Assembly: GCF_037975245.1 (NCBI RefSeq)
Contig: NC_092567.1
Span: 167,501-231,500, forward strand
Length of the DNA: 64,000 bases
Direction: 5' to 3'
Source: Apostichopus japonicus
Lineage: Eukaryota; Echinodermata; Holothuroidea; Aspidochirotida; Stichopodidae
Below the pieces are notes generated by a model. The model worked only from the letters and a program-made list of their open reading frames with translations. It searched no databases and had not been told where the DNA came from. Shown here one piece after another: positions 46,346 to 61,149 of the stretch. The position numbers were made by a program, and so were the translations under genes. How positions within the stretch are numbered: the stretch's first letter is position 1; every line of letters starts with the position of its first letter.

Positions 46346-46492
46346 ATGGCGCGAGTGACCTTCAAATCGCTGCAAAACGTAGTATTGTCATCACGTGCGC
46401 TATGGCTTCTACGTGCAAATTTCTGTGGTATACAATCGCGTGGATTTTGGGAACCTTATGGAACGCCAAAATGTATAGGAGTTTCCCCGTAA
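46346..46492 (+). other. Small open frame, presequence-like (48 codons)
   Basis: ATG follows AAG in a CAAGATGGCG context, as in YY1-type promoters/start sites. The peptide begins MARVTFKSLQNVVLSSRALW and is rich in Arg, Ser and Leu with only one acidic residue (Glu), as in a mitochondrial targeting sequence. It stops at 46490-46492 unless spliced earlier, and no downstream exon was found. It may be a first exon of a gene beyond recognition, or chance. Confidence 0.2.
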
Positions 46493-46499
46493 CAACGTG

Positions 46500-47750
46500 A
46501 AACGGGTCAGTCATCTGTTTACTTGTAACCCGTATCGTTACTGTATTCGTGTGCGTATATATTTGCCGTGAAACTTGACTTCGTTACATCATGATTTGAA
46601 GAGCAATGGATACTAATTCGTGGTAAAGGAGTTTTTCAGCGAACATACTAATTTTCAAAATTGAAAATGATGATATTCATGCCAAAAAAAGCAATTTTTC
46701 TAAACAGTTCGAAAGTGGTTAATTTACGTTCGGAAAATATGGCCGAAATTCCCTTTCCACTCCTTTTTTGTGTCTTTTGTCTATATTGATTGGACTACAC
46801 ACCATTCCTTCATCAAATTCAGTAATTAGCAGCCATATAATTGGTTAATGACTGAGAAATTGGCCTTCGGAAAGGATAAGTTTAAACTAATTAAATATTA
46901 ATGAGGAGTGACGTCAAGAAACTCTGTGCATATTCTATAAGAAAAGAAAGCACTTTTCGCACCGCTGGGGACTGCCTGTATCAATCACTCTGCTGTTGAG
47001 TTATCACAGGCGCACACACATATTTGCGCGCCCACGCCTTCCTGACTGCATAGGTTCATTTGCTTCCAACAAGGAACCAACAAGTAGAAAGGAAACTTAA
47101 TGTGTATACCTGCAGAATATACATGCATGCATACATACACACCATAGAAACATACAAATACACACACACACACACTTGCCCATATAAACACATAAATAAC
47201 CAGAAAGCCAGTTACTGTAGCTTTGTGATGTTTTGCCATACAACTTGCTCAAAATTCAAAATAACTGTCTGACTAATGTACAGCAAGTGAGTTAAATTTG
47301 TCTAAGAATTAAATGAGAACCAGTTCAGGTTTGAAGCAATCCCTTGCTGGCCTCAACCATGTCTTGCAAGGATTTTATGGCGTAGAATTTTTAAAGAGTT
47401 TCAATATCCAGAAAGGAACTGTCTTCCTTTGTGAAATATACATTTTTTCAATTTTGAGCTACCAAAACCCATTCTGCCATGATTTGAGATAACCTTAGAC
47501 CCTTTGAGCCAGTCTGTGTCCATTTGAGATAATCTGTTGACCCCTTGAAGCTCAGAGGGTGAAACCTGATAGGAGGTTTAAGTGCATGTTTAAAGCAAGA
47601 GTATGAATTCTGAAACGGATTTCATTATCTGGATGTCAGGTATGCTTCGTTGAAGACCTGTAGAGCCCTTCACAGTACTAAACTGAACTTGCCACAGTAT
47701 GTTCAACAAAAGAAAATAAGGGCATTGGAGATTTCACAGATTAATTGTGG
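46500..47750. other. No gene seen
   Basis: AT-rich sequence with a (CA)n tract at about 47159-47175. The open frames here read through the microsatellite and have no coding character. Confidence 0.45.
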
Positions 47751-47759
47751 CTTTAATTC

Positions 47760-48190
47760 ATGAGTTATCATGTTGAAACGGTTTTCAGACTTTGGTACCC
47801 GTTGAACTCATGTGACCTATGACAATTTATAGGATTCCTGCCCTCATCAAGCTGGATCTATCTACTAAGTATGAAAGAAAGACATACTCCTTGTGTTATC
47901 ATGTTTATACGATTATCAGACTTAAATATTCACCGCAAATGACCTTTGACCTCCACCAATTTCATAGGGTTCTTGTACTCTACAAGAAAAATCTGCATAA
48001 GATGTATTAAGTTCAACAAAGATTTACTTTATTTTACCTCTATTGACCGTAAATGACCAATCACCTTCACAGAAAACCATAGCTTTTTATGCTCAACAAG
48101 ATGGATCCACATACCAAGTACGAGGTTAATCCACCAGTAACTTTTTGAGTTCCGTGTTTACAAGCTAGTGTCACATACATACACACACAC
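47760..48190. repeat. Degenerate ~120-bp monomers of a dispersed repeat ending in (CA)n
   Basis: Three diverged copies of a unit with TGACCTNTGACNNNNNNCAA, then ATAGGNTTCTTG, TCAAGNTGGATCCACATACC and AAGTANGA, followed by TTTTGAGTTNCGTGTTTACA and ACATACATACACACAC. This pattern recalls dispersed repeats common in marine invertebrate genomes; membership is from memory, not a search. Confidence 0.55.
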
Positions 48191-49107
48191 TATCACCATA
48201 GGATAGATTCCAATTGCCTGGGCAAGGAATAAAAAACCAAATAACAAAAGATAACATAACAGATTGTATGTATTGTACCAAGTTTAAAGTAGCGTAATTC
48301 ACCATTCTTAGGTAAACCACTCTAAAATAATGTATACAGACACAGAAAATGTTGGTAAGAAATTTCAATAGACCTGCATTAAAGAATATTTAGAACCATC
48401 ACTTCGATTATACCATCAACATTTAATGCTGTCCTTCTACATTGAGTTGCCTTCATAGAAACATTATAGAAAATATGAAAATTTATCTCTTTTCTAATTT
48501 TCATTCAAATTCTCCAGATAGTTTGACACCTGTCTGGTTGCAGTTTGTTGAAATCATTAAAGTGTTAATTGCTTCATCATTGTCAGATGGAGTGAAACCA
48601 ATTTCACCAGATGAAATATAAAGGTGTCCTTTTTCTTTCTTCGTTTTCTCTCTTCTTTTTTTTTAACATCGGCAGAATGCCACAATCAAACTTCAATATA
48701 GCATTTAAACAAACCATATTCATTCCCTTCCTCTACAATCACTTCTAAACTAACCTAAATATTAAAAGAGATCAGTACTTTGCATTGTGTTTGCAAAATG
48801 GTGATATTAAACGGTGTGGCATTTGAACAATAATTAGAATCTTATAAATTTTATCTAAAACAATAACCTTCATCTCAGGCAAACTCTTTATCCTTAGGCA
48901 TTGTTGTAAACCAAATGGGAAACACAAAGGAATGATAAAGAATCCACATTCCTTAAGCCTCTGCTAATATTTGAAGCAAATTTTTAAATAAAATGGTAGT
49001 TTCAATAATTTATTTTTTAAATGGAACAATGCATGGATACAGTTGTACAGGTTTTACGTACAAATGAAGTCCTTTACCTTGACACATTCTTAATAGCTTT
49101 TATCTTC

Positions 49108-49199
49108 TTTCCAGTAAATTAATACCACTTTATCAATTTATATAGACAGAGCTTCCAGTAAATTAATACCATTTATCAATTTATATAGACAGAGCTTCA
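49108..49199. repeat. ~45-bp tandem duplication
   Basis: Two copies of CTTTCCAGTAAATTAATACC followed by ACTTTATCAATTTATATAGACAGAG. Confidence 0.85.
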
Positions 49200-51997
49200 A
49201 TGTCTTCTCTAGCAGAACCACGAATATTGGCCAAGTTTTGCCAAATGAGAAAAAAATCATATTACCTAAGACATCAGAAACAATTGCTGAAATTAAAGTA
49301 TATCAGATTTCATACTGCCAACCAGAGTAATTTAAAATAGCCAAATTTGACAAGAGAATGAAAAAGGAAAAAAGACAAAAATTGTTTGTCTTTGCAATAA
49401 AAAACAAATGAAAAGCATTGTCACAAAGAGATGTGAAATAAGAAAATGTTGCAATAAATGCATTCAGTATCACACTTTTCTTAAACAAAATAGTAACATA
49501 GTTATAGTTCACAGTAAGGATGTTTAGCAACTAACATGGTGAAGGTGTTAACTTGTTCACTGTTCCTCCATGAAGACCATAGCCTCACATAACAAACACA
49601 GAATCTTTGTTACAAAGTGTGTCAACGTATGTTGATATGTTTGTGAACAGTGCACACACAGTGACATGCACATAACAAGCTCTGTGACACAAACTTGGTT
49701 TGCAGGATAAGCAAAACACTCCACATAAGTGTCTAGATCTTTAATGGGATTTCCATGTTGTAGTCGATGTAAATCTAAAATTGACAAGTAAAATATCTCA
49801 CACTGTTAGTTGAATACCCCATCTCAAATCTTCTGCCTATTAAACTATGTTTGATTGAATTGATCCTATTTTGACTTACTCCAAGAAGTGGATCTCAGTA
49901 GATAGCATGTGATGTCATCAGGGTAACTGCTCTTTAACAGCTTTACCTAGGCTACATTAACTTTAGATTGATCTATCCTTGAAACCTCATACATTAGAAT
50001 GTTTGCTTTGCTGTCAATCTTCTCTGTGTATAGAAATGCAAGACTTTTTTTGTTCTTTTCTCTTTGGATCAAAGATTGAATGATATAAAGACATTTTCAA
50101 CTCCATTGCCCTTATGACATCATTCACTATATTCTTGCCAGATGCATTTACAAAACATCACCAACTTTAGGAACATTCATGTTGTTACAACACAAAATGT
50201 TATGGAGATATAGTTCTCACTAAGAGATTCAGAAAATATTGAGTAACTCTCCTTAGCAATCGACGTAATGGATCAATTAGTACCAGTAGCAATCCCTTCA
50301 TTTTGCTCATCTACTGTACCTTAAAGTTCTCTTGCCACAGTCAAATATGTCATTTAGTATTACAAACTTACAATGTGAGGCATGCGCAATGTATAAACCA
50401 TACAGTATACATAGTACAAAATGTGCCTTATGCACATTTGGGATATTGGCACAGTGCATGTGGTATGCACAAAGTACCATTGCATTTGTAGCATTTATAT
50501 GTCAAATATTTTAAAGGCTAAATTCAGAATTATTTCAGTATAATTTGTTACAAACTTTTTGTGTTTGATATTCCTTATTCCCTATGTCGACTGTCTTACT
50601 GCATATGTTACACTGAAGTATATCATAACTGTTGCTTCAGATATTTTGGCAATATATCTCAATTACAAGGTCAAAATACTTACAAACATTGAATAGACTG
50701 AGAACTTATGCCGAGACACTCAAGGGCAACTTTCTGTCGTAAAACTGAGGAATACTCAAGACTTCTACTTCCACAGTTTACAAAATCTGAACATTCTGTG
50801 GAAATTCAAATATTTGTCAAAATGGAAGAAATTTATAACAGTCATTGTAGACCCTTTAAAAAGTGACATGTGATATCTGAGCCAACCACTCATGAATATT
50901 TACAATAAATCAATTTAATAGAAATTTAGAAAACTGAGTATTTTCTCTACTGACAAGACAATGGAACCACTTGCATTAAAGTTAAACTCCAAGTTACAAA
51001 TTTATTATCATAAAAAAAGGGCAAACCGATCATGAGGGATGAGTTTCCTGATAAAAGCTGACAAGAAGGTTACAATTAACCACTGACATCCTCCACATAA
51101 CTAAAACCAAAACCTACCACCACTAACCAATACCTTCAGTCTACATTTTCAAGTTTTTCTTGATTTCAGATTTAATAACTCAACTTAAATGATATCCAAC
51201 ATCTGATAGAAAATAATAATTATGAAGACAACTTAGGATGTACAGTAATCACATTACAACCAGTTTCTTAATTAGTCCCTTTCAAGTAAAGAAACAGTTG
51301 GAAAAGAAGGTAATTTTGACCTTGTTAATTCATCACTGGCACTTATATGTGAATACATATTGCAAAAATTACCAACATTCACATTTTCCAGTTATTCTTG
51401 TAGACATTAAGATTACCACTTTTCCAAGGAGAGAAATTTGAATTGTATTAAAAGAGAATCAAAGAAAAAATTAACACGTACATGTTACTTTACTTCAATA
51501 TAGCCTCAAACGAACCTTTCCAATTTTGTCAAATATTGGAAAGTTTGCTTAGTGCTGCTTACACAATGAGCTGTATGATGTGTAACACCCTATGGCATGC
51601 AACAGACGTCATAAATAACATTGAAAATTCTTACACAAAATTTGAAGCCAAAGTTACTCACAGTTTTAGTCACAGTGCTGGCAACATGTTTTAAATTCTT
51701 GCATGCATTAAAGAACATATATTGTTATCAAATATAAGATAGTCAAGACATTTATAAAGTGATGATTATACTGGAAGCCCTGATGTAAATAAAATGCATT
51801 AACACTTAATCACATATTGGTTAAAACTCAGGCTCACCACAATATACACTATTTAATATATTCCAAGTAGAAATTCCAAATAAAACACCCTTTTTGGCCA
51901 TGCATAACATGTGTAAATATGAGGCATGGATAACACTGTCAACAGACGAGGGCAGCAAACTATAAGGTTTGAGGGCAGCAAACTTGACACTCAACAG

Positions 51998-52288
51998 GAC
52001 AACATTGTGTGAATGTGTTTAGGATATACAGACACGTGCTAGAATAAGATTATTTGTGCCTGGCTAGGTAGTAACAGTAACATTAGGCAGAGGGAGCAAA
52101 ATGATACTGAAGACAACATTGTGTGAATGTGTTTAGGGCACACAGACATGTAGAGATCAATGTCTACATGTGCTAGAATAAAGATTATTTGTGCCTGGCT
52201 AGGTAGTAACAGCATGGAGGTCTGTTTTACCTCCATGGTAACAGTAACTGTGGATACTAGGCAGAGGAAGCAAAATGATACTGAAGAC
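51998..52288. repeat. Diverged duplication; second copy carries two hairpin insertions
   Basis: Copy A (51998-52110) and copy B (about 52114-52288) share GACAACATTGTGTGAATGTG, TTTGTGCCTGGCTAGGTAGT and GCAAAATGATACTGAAGAC. Copy B has extra palindromes at 52146-52171 (arms ACATGTAGA/TCTACATGT) and 52213-52237 (arms CATGGAGGT/ACCTCCATG). The second is flanked by a direct repeat GTAACAG. Confidence 0.8.
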
Positions 52289-53119
52289 AGATGGCAAGGT
52301 GAATACTGAACAATTCTGTTCAGAACAGCAAGTATGGCTGTATAAACCTGTCCAGGGTAGATGGACAGTACTACTGTATATACACATGATAAGGCTGGTA
52401 AATACCAAACCCTATTAACATAGCCAGTGGTCAGGCTACAAAAGACTTACACTGTATCAATCTGCCAATGTATCAAAGCAACCATTAGCTGGTCAAAAAC
52501 TCTCCCACTGACATTTCATAATAGTTGTACAACATGTGTCCTTTTATACAACTAAGACATCCACCCCTTAGTTGGTGGTTATCTTATATAACCATTTCTA
52601 TGCTGGGTGAGCCAGTCAGAGGCCACTGTACCTTGGATGCAATAAAACCTCAATTTCCGTACATACAACCCATATAGCTGCAGGGAACTCACTCTAATAA
52701 TTTTCTGTGTAAATATGCAGTAGAGCCATCTAGGAATACCATTATCTCAGCATAAGAAATTAAATACTATCAGTTTAACACTATCAGAAATACTGTTTGT
52801 TAATATGATTGCAACAGTAACAATAACAAAGAAGAATAAGACAAACTAAAGAAACAAGATGATAAAAAGAACCAAAACCTGTCACTTAAATACACAAGAA
52901 TTAAAAGCAGATTTGACATAGGACATATAATTTTAAAGTGCTCAAGACAAATGCACAAAATGAGTGGTGAAGAGTCACTGATATTATTTAACAGCTGTAC
53001 GTTAGATTTGTTTGATACTGATTTTGACAAAAACACAATGTCAAACAGAACAGCTGCCAAAAAGTGTATGTTGAATAGAATTGATATAGCAATGGATTAA
53101 CATGAACATTTAGCTATAC

Positions 53120-53350
53120 GGTGTTCAGTATTATGTATGTTCACATAGGGTGTTCAGTATTATGTATGTTCACATAGGGTGTTCAGTATTATGTAAGTCA
53201 TCATAGGGTGTTCAGTATTATGTATGTTCACATAGGGTGTTCAGTATTATGTATGTTCACATAGGGTGTTCAGTATTATGTAAGTCATCATAGGGTGTTC
53301 AGTATTATGTATGTCATCATAGGGTGTTCAGTATTATGTATGTTCACATA
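53120..53350. repeat. 29-bp tandem repeat, ~8 copies
   Basis: Unit GGTGTTCAGTATTATGTATG followed by TTCACATAG, alternating with a TAAGTCATCATAG/TATGTCATCATAG variant. It lies downstream of the ARL1 stop codon, possibly in its 3' UTR. Confidence 0.93.
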
Positions 53351-53979
53351 AGTTCACAGAACACATCTTGGTTGATTTATTAGATTAACATGAACATTTA
53401 GCTTTGCACTGAAGAGATGACATCAGCAAATCAACCTTCAAGAAGCATTCCAAGCATTGAGGGCGCATATTTTAAAGGTTTAATTCTTGAAATTGATTAC
53501 CAATAGGAGCATGTCTTAGCACATATTTCTTTCTACTGAACTATGACATATCAAAGCTAAGATTCTCTTTTAAGTCGATATAACTTTTGTGTCCGACAAG
53601 TTTGACGTAATGAGACTTATTTCACTTACATGCATAGTTGCATTACAGGTGTTCTATATCTCAGCTGATCAAGGAACCCAATCAATGTGGAATATTCAAC
53701 ACAACACGTGGAGCTAAATAATTTGACTCCATTTGCTTCAATTGTTGGGACATTTTTCTTACTTTCTTTCCTTCCTTTGAAATTAAACTATACTGCAAGA
53801 CAGTCCTGTCCTGAATTCTGAGGTAGTTGACACTACCATAAAACACACAGAATCTGCTCCTTGAAGAGGAAAGGTCACTTTATAAGAAGATGTCCAACAA
53901 GATTTAAGCTGCTCAGCTTAAAGTTGTACTGAAGATACCTGCATCTTTACAAAGACTATGTACAGCTTCCGAACCTTTG

Positions 53980-59013
<5,034 letters not shown>

Positions 59014-59697
59014 CGCAATGCAGTAATGATAAATTCTATGTTGAAGACGGCCTTAGTTTAGGTTAGGCCAACGGCGATCTGTCACAGATGCAGGTTATGT
59101 AGATATTCAAGAATTGGAAACCTCTGTCAAGACTCAATAAGGCTAACTTCCATGAACCATCCTTTGAAAATGTCTAGATAAATGGCTGATTTTCTTGTTC
59201 GCTGTCTTTGATAACAGTGAAGGGTCCCCTAACTACAAACTTGGCACACTTGTGTATGTATTTACGCTGTACGGTTTCGTCGTTCGTGAAAGCGTTACCG
59301 CTTGTTAAGTTTAGAAGATTACCTGTACGTAAACACTGTTGACAGTTATACTACAATACTTTACAAACGTGGAATATGAGTTAGGCTTCAGATTTGCAAT
59401 GTCCAACGTGTCCACTGATACGTTTTCAGTACGGATGCCTCTTCGTGCCAGATCGTATTACTCACATAATTCGTATGGTAGTATTGGAAATCCATACAAA
59501 ACATAATGATTAGGTTGGGATTTAGCGAGTGTCTATGGGCGGCTATTATTGCATCAAGGCAAATTATATGAATCTACATATATCTATATATATATATCTA
59601 TATATGTAATTATACATTAAATGACTTTCGAGTTGGTTAGAATCATGTTTGGTCTCTAGAGGCAATTATGTCACCAATACAGAACTAGTATTGTTCG

Positions 59698-60782
59698 CAT
59701 TGGCGAAGCCAGGATTTTTTCACTGGGGGGGGGGGCGCTGGGGTGCTTGACCATTTCCTGGGAGGGCGTCTTGTTACTATCTAAGCGGAGCGCCACCATG
59801 TTGGCGCGCAGCGTAACCAAATTTTTAAGCTATAAAGCCCTCCTAGATCGTCGGATATGGCACTTCCCGGGCATTTTAAGCATGGGCGTCGATCCGATAT
59901 GAAACGTGGGGGAGGGGGGGGGGACGTAATCGATTCGAGTATTCCGGCCGCAAGTACTATCTAAGCGGAGCGCCACCATCGGTTGACGCGCAGCGTACCA
60001 AAGAAAATTTCAGATTTCAATACCTGCCAGATCGCTGGAGATGGCACTTGCCAGGCTGGATAGCAGCCATCTAGTTGCGTGATTTCGGGAAAATGACAAT
60101 TTCGTCACTCAGGAAATCTGCAATAAAGTTCATGCGGCCTTAATTTTGGTGGATTATTTCTGTTATTAGTGATTCCAATTGACATGAGCATTAGAACCCA
60201 GTGTAAGTTGACAAATGATGCGGCGAACTGGAAACCCCAGCCCCATTATGCCCTATGTTTCAGGATAGAATACCCCTCATTTGTTCGAACCCATGACAAC
60301 TAACAATCTGTGAATAAATTTATTTCGAAATGGGCACATTATATTGCATCAAGTCGGTCAAGGAATGACCCCAGAGCCTCAGATATAGGCCTACAGGAAC
60401 GATGTCCCAAAATGTCCTAACGAACTTTATGTCAAACTGACATCAAAGATTGCATCTGAAACATTATTCGGGTGATAAACTGATTCTCAGCGATAGTATT
60501 GTCTTTCTTGAAAATTTGTTTTTTTGGCGGTTTTAAGAGCATCAGGGTACGTCCCAGAAGTGAAAACCCAGCCTATGCGCTATGTCACGTCCGGTTTTTC
60601 AGCAACTATAGCCTACTGCCGGTCCGCTGTCGAAGGGTCGTTCATGAGTGGTTATCATGGAGATTCGAGACCATTCAGACCAATGATATATTTTTCGAAC
60701 ATGACACCCAAATTCCCAGTGGGGGGCGACAAGCTTTCATGGGGGGCTGTCGCCCCCCACGCCCCCCTTGGCTATGCCACTG
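59698..60782. mobile_element. hAT-type non-autonomous element with 8-bp target duplication ATTGTTCG
   Basis: Ends CATTGGCGAAGCCAGG (59698-) and CCTTGGCTATGCCACTG (-60782) are imperfect inverted repeats starting CA. ATTGTTCG flanks both sides (59690-59697 and 60783-60790). The 1085-bp interior has G runs and two copies of the AGCGGAGCGCCACCAT-type motif (about 59782 and 59962), shared with the element at 41417-42891. No transposase frame is present. Confidence 0.8.
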
Positions 60783-60790
60783 ATTGTTCG

Positions 60791-60850
60791 ATACAGGAGG
60801 CCCAGGTTCGAATCCCGGTAGAGGCTGGAAGTTTTTTTCAGTTTCTGGAT
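60791..60850 (+). other. tRNA B-box-like segment, possible SINE remnant
   Basis: GGTTCGAATCCCGG at about 60805-60818 matches the Pol III B box of tRNA-derived SINEs, followed by T-rich sequence. A matching A box is not evident upstream once the hAT element is discounted, so only a remnant is suggested. Confidence 0.3.
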
Positions 60851-60929
60851 TTTACAACTCATTCCGTTTTCAATTATATATATATACATGATAAGACATA
60901 CATATAAATATAAAAATAAAAAATGATTT

Positions 60930-61024
60930 GAGGTAAAACAGCCAATGTTTGGTTTTTGCTGAGCTTTCTAGGGCTATTTTTGCTCAAAAGCTCTGCAAAA
61001 ACCGAACATTGGCTGTTTTACCTC
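60930..61024. repeat. 95-bp near-perfect palindrome
   Basis: Left half starts GAGGTAAAACAGCCAATGTT and the right half ends AACATTGGCTGTTTTACCTC. The centre near TCTAGGGCTATTTTTGCTC is unpaired. Flanking ATGAT/ATCAT extends the symmetry. It is a fold-back MITE candidate. Confidence 0.8.
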
Positions 61025-61107
61025 CCATCATTATTTAATTCAATTATTGTATCACTCGAGATCCAGCCTTTCTCTAAATGCAGCATAATTGTTTAACAGT
61101 TTTTTCT

Positions 61108-61111
<4 letters not shown>

Positions 61112-61142
<31 letters not shown>
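61112..61142. repeat. (TA)n microsatellite
   Basis: Alternating TA tract beside the palindrome at 60930-61024. Confidence 0.85.
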
Positions 61143-61149
61143 GAATGAA

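Larger units (their letters stand above)
48200..53110. other. Long intergenic stretch, no gene supported
   Basis: About 4.9 kb of AT-rich sequence. All open frames are short and of low-complexity or unremarkable composition. It contains a 44-bp tandem duplication (49108-49199) and a diverged duplication at 51998-52288, described separately. It may hold regulatory DNA or 3' flank of ARL1. Confidence 0.4.
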
